This document shows positions 1-6,415 of a stretch of 15,674 nt of DNA, in pieces. Under the pieces are notes generated by a model, which was given only the letters and a program-made list of their open reading frames with translations, did not search any database and was not told where the DNA came from. Numbering within the stretch: the stretch's first letter is position 1; each line of letters begins with the position of its first letter. Position numbers and translations under genes: made by a program. The stretch is taken from NCBI GenBank assembly GCA_964586855.1, contig CAZPHO010000016.1, forward strand, positions 1 to 15,674, given 5' to 3'. The DNA is from CAYLXN01 sp964586855 (GTDB taxonomy: Bacteria; Patescibacteriota; Saccharimonadia; Saccharimonadales; Saccharimonadaceae).

Positions 1-330
1 CTGTCTCTCAAGGAGCGATCCCAGCTGGTGTGACTTTGACTCAAGTTATAGCTGGTGACCTCCACACTTGCGGCCTTGGTTCAGACAATAAGGCCTACTG
101 TTGGGGTAGTGGTGGCGATGGTCGACTGGGCAATGGCTTGACTACGCAACAAACCACCCCCGTGGCTGTCTCTCAAGGAGCGATCCCAGCTGGTGTGACT
201 TTGACTCAGCTAGCAGCTGGTGGCTCCCACACTTGCGCTCTCGGTTCAGACAATAAGGCCTACTGTTGGGGTACTGGTAGCTATGGTCAACTGGGCAATG
301 GCTCGACTTACAACCAAACTACTCCTGTAG
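1..330 (+). repeat. Tandem 165-bp repeat encoding RCC1 units
   Basis: Units 1-165 and 166-330 are direct repeats with a period of exactly 165 bp (55 codons). The first 43 bases of each unit are identical, and a second stretch of about 31 bases around the AYCWG codons is also identical; other differences are scattered. After 330 the similarity stops. More units probably lie to the left of the window, since the first unit begins at the edge. Confidence 0.9.
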
Positions 331-1301
331 CCACCACGCATCCGCTTGCTCCCGACATCAAATCAGTTTCTTTCGGCGTCACGCCAGCCGCCAGTTTCAC
401 GGTCAACTCCGCCACTCAGCTGACTGTCACCACTCCAGCCCATGCTCCTGGTCCAGTGCCTGTAAATGTCACCAATCTAGCTGCTCAGACCGCCATATAC
501 AATTCCTTCACCTATATTGCTCCACCTGATGCCCCAACCAATCTCACCGCCACTCCCGCCAACAACAGCGCCGCTCTATCCTGGACCGCCCCAGCTAACA
601 ACGGCGGCAGCCCAGTCACTGATTATCAAGTCCAATACTGTCTAGCCAACTCATCTGGCACTTGCACTGGCGCTTGGACGACCTTCAATGACGGCGTCAG
701 CACGAACACCGCTGCCACTGTCACTGGCCTCGGTTCTAGCCCGACTCAATACTACAATTTCCGGGTAGCCGCTATCAATGTCGCTGGCACTAGCCCATAC
801 ATCACCGTCACCGCCAAGCAGCCAGCTTACGTCACGCTGTCGACATCCTCCAGCACCGTCAGCTTCACGGCCACACCAACTACCATCGCCCGAATGAGTA
901 GCTCATCGCATAACGTCATCACCAGCACCAACAATCCAACTGGCTACGATCTCAGTCTCAGCACCAGCGCCACCAATCGCAACCTCATCAACGGCGTCAA
1001 TACCATCGCTCCGACCACTGGCACTTGGGCAGCTCCACTTCTAGATCTACCAGTCAACACTTGGGGCTGCCGAATCAACAACGCCGCTTTTGGCACAACC
1101 ACCACCATCGAAACCAACGTTTCAGCCAGTGCTTACCGCTGGGCAGGCGTGCCAGCTAGCACCGCTCCGCAAGTCATCCGCACCAGCAATGCGCCAATTA
1201 CGAATGATTCCCTGACCGTTTATTACGGTATGAAAGTTAATTCAACTAAACCATCGGGTGTTTATAGTCAAACAGTCACCTATACGGTGGTGAGTAAGTA
1301 G
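3..1301 (+). CDS. Large secreted surface protein: RCC1 repeats, TIG-like, FN3 and WxL-like C-terminal domain (5' partial)
   Basis: The reading frame is open from the left edge, and the codons before the GTG at 30 continue the repeat seen at 166, so the true start and signal peptide lie outside the window. Visible domains in order: two RCC1-type repeats (about 3-330; each has HTC.LGSDNKAYCWG and a G.LGNG turn); a TIG/IPT-like segment (about 350-520); a fibronectin type III domain (about 522-815; PPDAPTNLTA start, YYNFRVAAIN near the end); and a C-terminal domain (about 834-1298) shared with the next two genes, with landmarks TNNPTGY, NTWG, ETN, WAGVP and PSGVYSQTVTYT. There is no C-terminal membrane segment or sorting motif, so it is probably held at the surface non-covalently. 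It resembles the large WxL protein (CscC-like) of Firmicutes clusters in layout; that parallel is inference. RCC1 and FN3 calls are good; TIG is tentative. Confidence 0.8.
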   Translation, partial: VSQGAIPAGVTLTQVIAGDLHTCGLGSDNKAYCWGSGGDGRLGNGLTTQQTTPVAVSQGAIPAGVTLTQLAAGGSHTCALGSDNKAYCWGTGSYGQLGNGSTYNQTTPVATTHPLAPDIKSVSFGVTPAASFTVNSATQLTVTTPAHAPGPVPVNVTNLAAQTAIYNSFTYIAPPDAPTNLTATPANNSAALSWTAPANNGGSPVTDYQVQYCLANSSGTCTGAWTTFNDGVSTNTAATVTGLGSSPTQYYNFRVAAINVAGTSPYITVTAKQPAYVTLSTSSSTVSFTATPTTIARMSSSSHNVITSTNNPTGYDLSLSTSATNRNLINGVNTIAPTTGTWAAPLLDLPVNTWGCRINNAAFGTTTTIETNVSASAYRWAGVPASTAPQVIRTSNAPITNDSLTVYYGMKVNSTKPSGVYSQTVTYTVVSK

Positions 1302-1391
1302 GAGGTGCAAAAAATCGATAAATAAGGTAAAATGGTTATGTAGTAATTTTTTATAAGAATAAAATAGAGAAATTAGAAAAGGAAGGAGAAT

Positions 1392-1997
1392 ATGTTAACA
1401 ATCAAACAATTAATCGCAGGCAGTGGAGCAGTCTTGGTGCTAGCAGCGACAGCCTTGCCGACTGGCGTCTTGGCAGCAACTAGTACCTCAAACACCGTCA
1501 TCAACGGCACGGTTGGCTCAACCATCACCGTCACTTCGGGTGCGACTGTAGCCCTAAACACCACCGCTACCGCCAGCGCAGTGCTATCGAGCGCCTCAAA
1601 CTCAGTTCAGGTGACCACTAACAACGCCACTGGCTATACTCTAGGCTTGTCGATTGTTTCTGGAGCACCAAACACTAACCTGGTCAGTGGTAGCTACACC
1701 ATCGCTGCCTCAACCAACACCATGGCTGCACCAGCCGTTTTGGCCGACGATACTTGGGGTTTTCGGGTTGATGGACAGGGTGGTTTCGGTGCTGGAACAA
1801 CTACCGCTGAAACCAACAGCACTACCTCGACCACAACTTGGGCTGGCGTGACGGATACCGCTCAAACGATCAAAACTACCACTACTCCAGCCGCAGCTGA
1901 TTCGACAACCGTTTGGTATGCGATGAAAGTCAGCCCGACTAAACCGAGCGGCACTTACACTAACACCGTAACTTACACGGCGACCACTCGCCCTTAA
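1392..1997 (+). CDS. Small secreted WxL-like surface protein, paralogue 1
   Basis: 201 aa. The N-terminus is a signal peptide (K5, hydrophobic run 8-22, predicted cleavage after VLA at residue 28). The mature protein begins ATSTSNTVING and is rich in Thr, Ser, Ala and Asn, with no cysteine, membrane anchor or sorting motif. The C-terminal two thirds match the last domain of the upstream large protein and the next gene: TNNATGY, DDTWGFRVD, GGFGAGTTTAETN, TWAGV, VWYAMK and PSGTYTNTVTYT. The closing G-x-Y-x-x-T-[VI]-T-[YW]-T pattern recalls the end of Firmicutes WxL domains, which bind the cell wall; this is a resemblance, not a proven homology. The start has GGAAGGAG just upstream. It is probably co-transcribed with the genes to 4679. 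The product is secure as secreted; its function is unknown. Confidence 0.8.
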   Translation: MLTIKQLIAGSGAVLVLAATALPTGVLAATSTSNTVINGTVGSTITVTSGATVALNTTATASAVLSSASNSVQVTTNNATGYTLGLSIVSGAPNTNLVSGSYTIAASTNTMAAPAVLADDTWGFRVDGQGGFGAGTTTAETNSTTSTTTWAGVTDTAQTIKTTTTPAAADSTTVWYAMKVSPTKPSGTYTNTVTYTATTRP

Positions 1998-2023
1998 TTA
2001 AAATAAACCTAATAAAGGATAAA

Positions 2024-2641
2024 ATGTTAAAAAGAAAACTAAATCTCTCATTAGTCGCTGGCGGCCTAGCCGTTGGGGCAGTTGTTGGCTTGAGCTCGGT
2101 TAACATCCAGGCTGCAACCAGCAATACCGTAATCAATGGCAATATTTCATCGCTAATTAGCATCACTTCAGTTTCGCCTCAAGCCATCAACGTCAGCCCA
2201 ACTAGCGGTGCGGCAACTTCGAGCGTGTCGGATACCGTCACCGTCAACACCAACAACGCCACTGGCTATACGCTCGATTTGGCGATGGTTGACACAGCCA
2301 CAGCCAACGATTTGATTCACACTGTGACTCCAGCCAATGTAATCAATGCAACTTCAGGCAGTCAAACTACTCCAGCCGCTCTTGGCGCTAATACTTGGGG
2401 TTATCGAGTTGATGATGTTGGTGGCTTTGGCGCTGGCACGACCACAGCTGAAACCAACGTCGCTACTTCAGCTTTCACCTGGGCAGCTGTGCCACTAGGC
2501 ACCGCCAACAATTTGCGTAGCACCACCGGTCCAGCTACCAACGCTCAGACCAATGTTTGGTATGCGATTCATGCCAACAACAGTTTGCCGAGCGGCACTT
2601 ACACCAACACCGTGACTTATACGGCTGTTGCCAAAGCTTAA
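2024..2641 (+). CDS. Small secreted WxL-like surface protein, paralogue 2
   Basis: 205 aa, a tandem duplicate of the preceding gene. It has a signal peptide (KRK at 3-5, hydrophobic core 8-25, cleavage after IQA at residue 30) and mature start ATSNTVINGN. Shared landmarks: TNNATGY, NTWGYRVD, GGFGAGTTTAETN, WAAVP, VWYAI and PSGTYTNTVTYT. It diverges from its neighbour mainly between the signal peptide and TNNATGY, and in the loop before NTWG. AAAGGA at 2014-2019 is the ribosome binding site, and the gene starts 26 bp after the preceding stop. There are no anchoring segments, so it presumably associates with wall or partner proteins, plausibly the membrane-anchored DUF916-like product encoded 21 bp downstream. 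Function unknown; family assignment to a WxL-like fold is tentative. Confidence 0.8.
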   Translation: MLKRKLNLSLVAGGLAVGAVVGLSSVNIQAATSNTVINGNISSLISITSVSPQAINVSPTSGAATSSVSDTVTVNTNNATGYTLDLAMVDTATANDLIHTVTPANVINATSGSQTTPAALGANTWGYRVDDVGGFGAGTTTAETNVATSAFTWAAVPLGTANNLRSTTGPATNAQTNVWYAIHANNSLPSGTYTNTVTYTAVAKA

Positions 2642-2662
2642 AACATTTAGCAGAAAGGGATT

Positions 2663-3583
2663 ATGCGTAAACAATTAAATTTTAAAGCCTTAAGTTTAAT
2701 GATTGGCCTGGGCTTGATGTTGGCAATTGGTCAATTGGCTCTGGCTCAAGAGCCAGGCGAGGTTCAGATTACCATGTCGCCAGCCAAAGACCGAATCGAA
2801 ATTGCGGCCGGCAAAAACACCAGCAGTGAATTGACAGTTATTAACAGTGGCAAAAAAGATTTCAAATTCAAAGTTTACGCCAGTCCTTATTCAACTACTG
2901 GCACTGATTACAGTGGTGATTACAAACGAGAAACGTCATTTAACCAAATTAATCGTTGGATTAAATTTGACCAAACCGAATATCAGCTAGCGGCTGGTGA
3001 GGAAGCGATAATCAAATATCGAGTCGAAACACCAGCCGATATTCCAGATGGAGCTCAATACGCAGTGATTTTTGCTGAAACCGAGCCGGAGCAGGTGGCC
3101 GGCCAGCAACTAGCTAGCAACAAGCGAGTTGGGATGTTGGTTTATGCCCGTGGTGGCGGTGAGAGTCGATTCAGTGGCCAGTCGCTAGCGCCAAGTATCA
3201 AGTTTTGGCAGCATGGCGATAATTTAAAAATCGATCAGCAAGTCAAAAACACTGGCAACGCTGATTTTCAAGCCAGCGTGACGCTCAAAGCCAAAAGCTT
3301 GTTTGGTGAGCAGAAGATTATCGATAATCAAGCTCATCTGCAGCAAGTTGACATTTTGCCTGATACAACTCGGTCAATTGAGCCTGAGTGGAAAAATCCG
3401 CCGCAATTTGGTTTGGTAAAAATGGAAGTCGAAGTCAAATATCTCGAGCAAACTGACAGCTATCAGCAATGGGTGTTGTTTATGTCGCCGCTAGCGACGA
3501 CGCTGGTGATTGTTGGGCTTGTGTTAATTGTGGGAATTATTGTTTATGGTAGTAAACGGCCAAAAATGCGTCGCCGTCGCTAA
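2663..3583 (+). CDS. DUF916-like (WxL-interacting-protein-like) membrane-anchored surface protein
   Basis: 306 aa. Layout: signal peptide (cleavage after LALA near residue 28); an N-terminal Ig-like beta domain (about 33-150; ELTVINSGKKDFKFKVYASP, then WIKFDQTEYQLAAGEEAIIKY and PADIPDGAQYAVIFAE); a second beta domain (about 185-272; KIDQQVKNTGNADFQASVTLK); one membrane helix (about 275-297); and a cytoplasmic basic tail KRPKMRRRR. This order (two beta domains, one C-terminal helix, basic tail) is that of the DUF916-DUF3324 proteins that accompany WxL proteins in Firmicutes and are described as binding peptidoglycan and partner proteins. The call rests on layout and remembered family character, not on a search. 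AAAGGGA at 2654-2660 precedes the ATG. It most likely anchors the neighbouring small surface proteins. Confidence 0.7.
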   Translation: MRKQLNFKALSLMIGLGLMLAIGQLALAQEPGEVQITMSPAKDRIEIAAGKNTSSELTVINSGKKDFKFKVYASPYSTTGTDYSGDYKRETSFNQINRWIKFDQTEYQLAAGEEAIIKYRVETPADIPDGAQYAVIFAETEPEQVAGQQLASNKRVGMLVYARGGGESRFSGQSLAPSIKFWQHGDNLKIDQQVKNTGNADFQASVTLKAKSLFGEQKIIDNQAHLQQVDILPDTTRSIEPEWKNPPQFGLVKMEVEVKYLEQTDSYQQWVLFMSPLATTLVIVGLVLIVGIIVYGSKRPKMRRRR

Positions 3584-4679
3584 ATCAGGTTTAAAATTGA
3601 TGGTTGGGCTGATGCTTTTGGGGCTGGGCTTGCTCATCAGCCCGAGTCAGGTGTTGGCAACCAGCAATAGCGTGATTACGGCTCAAGTTTGTGCTTTTGG
3701 CCCCAGCAGCCCAGAGCTGAATGTCGATTCTCCAGCTGGTAATTCAACCGTCTCAGTGGCGACAGCGACCTTGCAATTTAGCGGCCGTTGGCTGAGCAAA
3801 GTCGTCACCAAACGGGGCAGCACGACGCTGGCCACCACTAATTTAACTTATGGCGACAATCAAACTTTTAGTCAGACAATTACGCTGGTTAATGGTGCTA
3901 ATAATTTAACTTTTGAGATAACTGGCGGCTGCCCTGAGGCAAACACGACTCAAGCCTGGGCGATTAACTATAACGCGATCATGGCGACGATTAATTATCT
4001 AGTGACCAATGTCAGTTCGCCGACTTTGTCGGGAGCAATCAGCTCCAACAATCACCAAATTTGGCTGAGAATCAATGGCAATTATTATCAAGCCACCAAT
4101 CACGGTGACGGCAGTTGGACGTTGCCGATCGGGACGATTGCGCCGCCGCTGGCTGATGGAAGTTATGCTGTCGAGTTGGAAATTAGAAACAACGACGGCG
4201 TGACGGTAGTTTGGAGTGATGATTTCGTGGACGCAGTGGTGATTAACACCGTGCCGCCAACGGTGACGATTGATACTGACCACAGCGACCAGCGTAGCCC
4301 TGAGCTAACAGGGGAGATTAGCGATCCGCATGCTATGATTGAAATTGAAATCAACGGCCAGACCTATACCGCTATCAATAACGGCGATGGCACTTGGACG
4401 TTGCCAGCTGAGACAATTAGCGCCTTGGCTAGCGGCACTTATCCTCTGGCAGTTCGAGCAACTGACGAGGCTGGCAATGTGACGACTGTGACTCAAGAGC
4501 TGACGATCAAAGCCAAGGGAGAAATTGGGTTTATCATCCCGCCAAACACTGGTTTTTTGCGAATCGGCCAGGTCAACATCCCAAGCTGGTTGCTGTATTT
4601 AGGGTTGATTAGTGTAATTGTTGGTGTTAAGTTGCTGCCCGGGCGTTGTTCCTTTTTCTGTGTTTCAAAATCTAAGTAG
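3546..4679 (+). CDS. Ig-like repeat surface protein with C-terminal PNTGF motif and membrane segment
   Basis: 377 aa from the ATG at 3546, which overlaps the end of the preceding gene by 38 bp in another frame. TTG at 3528 and ATG at 3600 are alternatives; 3546 is preferred because it gives a signal peptide with a basic N-region (K7, K13, K17), then a hydrophobic core and cleavage after VLA. The mature start is TSNSVI, like the two small paralogues. After a beta-rich region with two cysteines come two Ig-like repeats (about 154-236 and 239-326), each carrying GDG[ST]WTLP and a SGTY/DGSY turn as in bacterial Ig-like domains. PPNTGF (333-337 for PNTGF) is followed by a hydrophobic stretch (about 344-363) and a short tail with KSK. 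PNTGF resembles a sortase-type sorting signal; no sortase is in the window. Stop TAG. Confidence 0.72.
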   Translation: MVVNGQKCVAVAKSGLKLMVGLMLLGLGLLISPSQVLATSNSVITAQVCAFGPSSPELNVDSPAGNSTVSVATATLQFSGRWLSKVVTKRGSTTLATTNLTYGDNQTFSQTITLVNGANNLTFEITGGCPEANTTQAWAINYNAIMATINYLVTNVSSPTLSGAISSNNHQIWLRINGNYYQATNHGDGSWTLPIGTIAPPLADGSYAVELEIRNNDGVTVVWSDDFVDAVVINTVPPTVTIDTDHSDQRSPELTGEISDPHAMIEIEINGQTYTAINNGDGTWTLPAETISALASGTYPLAVRATDEAGNVTTVTQELTIKAKGEIGFIIPPNTGFLRIGQVNIPSWLLYLGLISVIVGVKLLPGRCSFFCVSKSK

Positions 4680-4683
4680 TCTT

Positions 4684-4743
4684 GTTGCTTAAGTAACAGG
4701 GGTTTTGCGACCACTCCTACCTGTCTCTTGGGACAAAAGCAAC
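4684..4743 (+). other. Structured intergenic segment upstream of the rpsB promoter
   Basis: GTTGCTT at 4684-4690 can pair with AAGCAAC at 4737-4743, and inside it ACAGG (about 4694-4698) can pair with CCTGT (about 4720-4724). No run of T follows, so it is not a standard intrinsic terminator. It could be an RNA end structure for the upstream surface operon, or chance. Confidence 0.25.
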
Positions 4744-4762
4744 GAGCTGAACTGTTAATTTA

Positions 4763-4791
4763 TTGACATCACTAGCTATCTCTGTTAGACT
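4763..4791 (+). promoter_or_regulatory. rpsB-tsf promoter
   Basis: TTGACA (4763-4768), a 17-bp spacer and TAGACT (4786-4791) form a strong housekeeping-type promoter. Transcription would start near 4798, giving a leader of about 75 nt before rpsB. Confidence 0.75.
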
Positions 4792-4819
4792 TACAGGGTA
4801 ATATTAATTAACGACACAG

Positions 4820-4853
4820 CCTCGAGAGTTACTTCTGATCGACTTACTCGAGG
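4820..4853 (+). promoter_or_regulatory. Hairpin in the rpsB leader, candidate S2 autoregulatory element
   Basis: CCTCGAG (4820-4826) and CTCGAGG (4847-4853) form a perfect 7-bp stem around a 20-nt loop. It lies wholly inside the predicted leader and ends 8 nt before the AAGGAG ribosome binding site (4862-4867). S2 represses its own operon through leader RNA in other bacteria; a similar role here is inference. Confidence 0.5.
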
Positions 4854-4873
4854 TGAAGGACAAGGAGTAAATA

Positions 4874-5659
4874 ATGAGTTCAGTCGAAATCGACCTCAAG
4901 GCACTGTTGGAGGCGGGCGTGCATTTTGGTCACAAAACTAGTCGGTGGCATCCGAAGATGGCGCCATATATCCACTCTAAGCGCGGCGATAGTCACATCA
5001 TCGATTTGGTCAAAACTGCTGAAGCCCTCGAGACGGGCCTGGCGGCAGTCAGTAAGGTCATCGCTAAAGGCGGCAAAGTTTTGCTAGTTGGCACCAACAA
5101 CCAGCTCAAGGAAGAGATTCAAACCGTGGCCGAAGCCACTAGTCAGCCATTTGTCAACGAACGCTGGGTTGGCGGAACTTTGACCAATCACAAAACCATC
5201 AATTTACAGGTTCGTAAATTGCACAAATTAGAAAAGCAAATGGCAACTGGTGAGCTCGAAAAGCGCTACAGCAAACTCGAAGTTCAGCGATTCCAAGAGG
5301 AGATTGACCTACTCAACACTCGCTATAGCGGCATCAAAAACATGACTGCCAAGCCAGCGATGATGTTTGTACTTGACGCCCACGAAGAAGGCAACGCAAT
5401 CAAAGAAGCCAACAAAGTCGGTGTGCCGGTGATGGCGATTTGTGACACCAATGTCAACCCAGAGGGGATTGATTATATAATTCCAGCCAACGACGATGCG
5501 ATCAAAGGCTTACGTTTAATTTTGGATTATTTCAAGCAAACTGTTTTGACGGCGACCTCAAATCAAGATCAAGCGATCAAAACGGCTAAAAAGTCAGACG
5601 CCAAGCCAGCCGCAACCAAAACCGAAGCTAAAACTGAAGACCAAAAAGGAGACAAATAG
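4874..5659 (+). CDS. rpsB: 30S ribosomal protein S2
   Basis: 261 aa, the usual size for S2 with a short extra tail. S2 sits on the back of the 30S subunit between head and body and is needed for binding S1-type proteins and for initiation. Family landmarks are all present: LLEAGVHFGHKTSRWHPKMAPYI near the N-terminus (given here in part), IDLVKT, the NERWVGGTLTN segment, and the C-terminal GVPVMAICDTNVNPEGIDY and IPANDDA blocks. The last 35 residues are a Lys/Ala/Thr-rich, probably disordered tail. The ATG has an excellent AAGGAG six bases upstream. The stop codon overlaps the tsf start by one base (TAGTG), so translation of the two is likely coupled. It has its own promoter and leader hairpin. 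Confidence 0.97.
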   Translation: MSSVEIDLKALLEAGVHFGHKTSRWHPKMAPYIHSKRGDSHIIDLVKTAEALETGLAAVSKVIAKGGKVLLVGTNNQLKEEIQTVAEATSQPFVNERWVGGTLTNHKTINLQVRKLHKLEKQMATGELEKRYSKLEVQRFQEEIDLLNTRYSGIKNMTAKPAMMFVLDAHEEGNAIKEANKVGVPVMAICDTNVNPEGIDYIIPANDDAIKGLRLILDYFKQTVLTATSNQDQAIKTAKKSDAKPAATKTEAKTEDQKGDK

Positions 5660-6255
5660 TGGCTAAATTTACTGCTGAAGATATCAAACGACTAAAAGAA
5701 CTAACTGGCGTCGGCTTGACTGATGCTCGTGAAGCTTTGCGAGAAGCTGATGGCGATTTTGACACCGCTCTCAAGGCAATGCGTAAAAAAGGCTTGACCA
5801 AAGCCGAGAAACGTGGTGAACGTGAAACCAGCTCGGGCGTCATTGATAGCTATTTGCACGATGGTCGGATCGGTGTGTTGGTCGAAGTCAATTGTGAAAC
5901 TGATTTTGTGGCCAAGACCGAAGAGTTCAAGGCTTTGGCTCATGAGATTGCCTTGCAGGTGGCAGCTATGGATCCGCTCTACGTCTCCGAAGCTGATATT
6001 TCTGAAGCTGACCGAGACGCCAAGCGTCAAGAGTTTGCTGACGCTGAGGATCTCAAATCCAAGCCAGCCGACATGCGTGAGAAAATCATCGACGGCCAAT
6101 TGAAAAAGCACTTCGAATCCAAGATTTTGCTCAACCAAATTTACTTTAAAGACGAAACCAAAACTATCGACGACCTAGTCAAAGAAGCGATCGCCAAGCT
6201 CGGTGAAAACATCACCGTCAAGCGCTTCGTGCGGCTGGAAGTTGGTTTGTATTAA
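5659..6255 (+). CDS. tsf: Elongation factor Ts (short form)
   Basis: 198 aa. EF-Ts is the guanine-nucleotide exchange factor that recycles EF-Tu. The N-terminal UBA-like domain (1-45; IKRLKELTGVGLTDAREAL) is followed by the signature TDFVAKTEEF at 81-90, whose Asp-Phe pair pushes into EF-Tu to release GDP. The E. coli protein is about 280 aa; this one has a single core subdomain, as in the roughly 200-aa Thermus type, which works as a dimer. Start GTG at 5659 shares its first base with the rpsB stop; AAGGAG lies about 8 bases upstream. A strong terminator follows, so rpsB-tsf is a two-gene operon and pyrH is not next in line as in most bacteria. Confidence 0.96.
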   Translation: MAKFTAEDIKRLKELTGVGLTDAREALREADGDFDTALKAMRKKGLTKAEKRGERETSSGVIDSYLHDGRIGVLVEVNCETDFVAKTEEFKALAHEIALQVAAMDPLYVSEADISEADRDAKRQEFADAEDLKSKPADMREKIIDGQLKKHFESKILLNQIYFKDETKTIDDLVKEAIAKLGENITVKRFVRLEVGLY

Positions 6256-6275
6256 ATAAATATTTCAATCAAAAC

Positions 6276-6308
6276 AAAATCACCGCTTGAGCTCAGGCGG
6301 TGATTTTT
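6276..6308 (+). terminator. Intrinsic terminator after tsf
   Basis: AAAATCACCGC (6276-6286) pairs perfectly with GCGGTGATTTT (6297-6307) around a 10-nt loop, and the descending arm ends in a run of five T. It starts 20 bp after the tsf stop. Confidence 0.9.
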
Positions 6309-6415
6309 AAAATTATGCCCAAGTCAATCAAAAGTCAACGAAATGCTTGCATTTGGATACCGCTTGTGGTTAAACAAATCCATAATTTAATAAATAAGGA
6401 AAAAAAGGGTAGATA

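Noticed and set aside
1..330. CRISPR-like array
   Set aside because: The repeats are 165 bp, coding, directly adjacent and in frame; they are protein repeats.
1328..1365. Promoter before the first small surface gene (TAAAAT at 1328 or 1360)
   Set aside because: No acceptable -35 at the right distance; the gene could equally be transcribed from the upstream large gene.
5701..6138. Minus-strand frame of 145 codons
   Set aside because: Shadow of tsf; no ribosome site, and the plus-strand product is clearly EF-Ts.
6347..6376. Promoter upstream of the broken surface gene (TTGCAT, 18 bp, TAAACA)
   Set aside because: Both boxes are weak and the region is A+T-rich; a promoter is needed after the tsf terminator, but I cannot place it.
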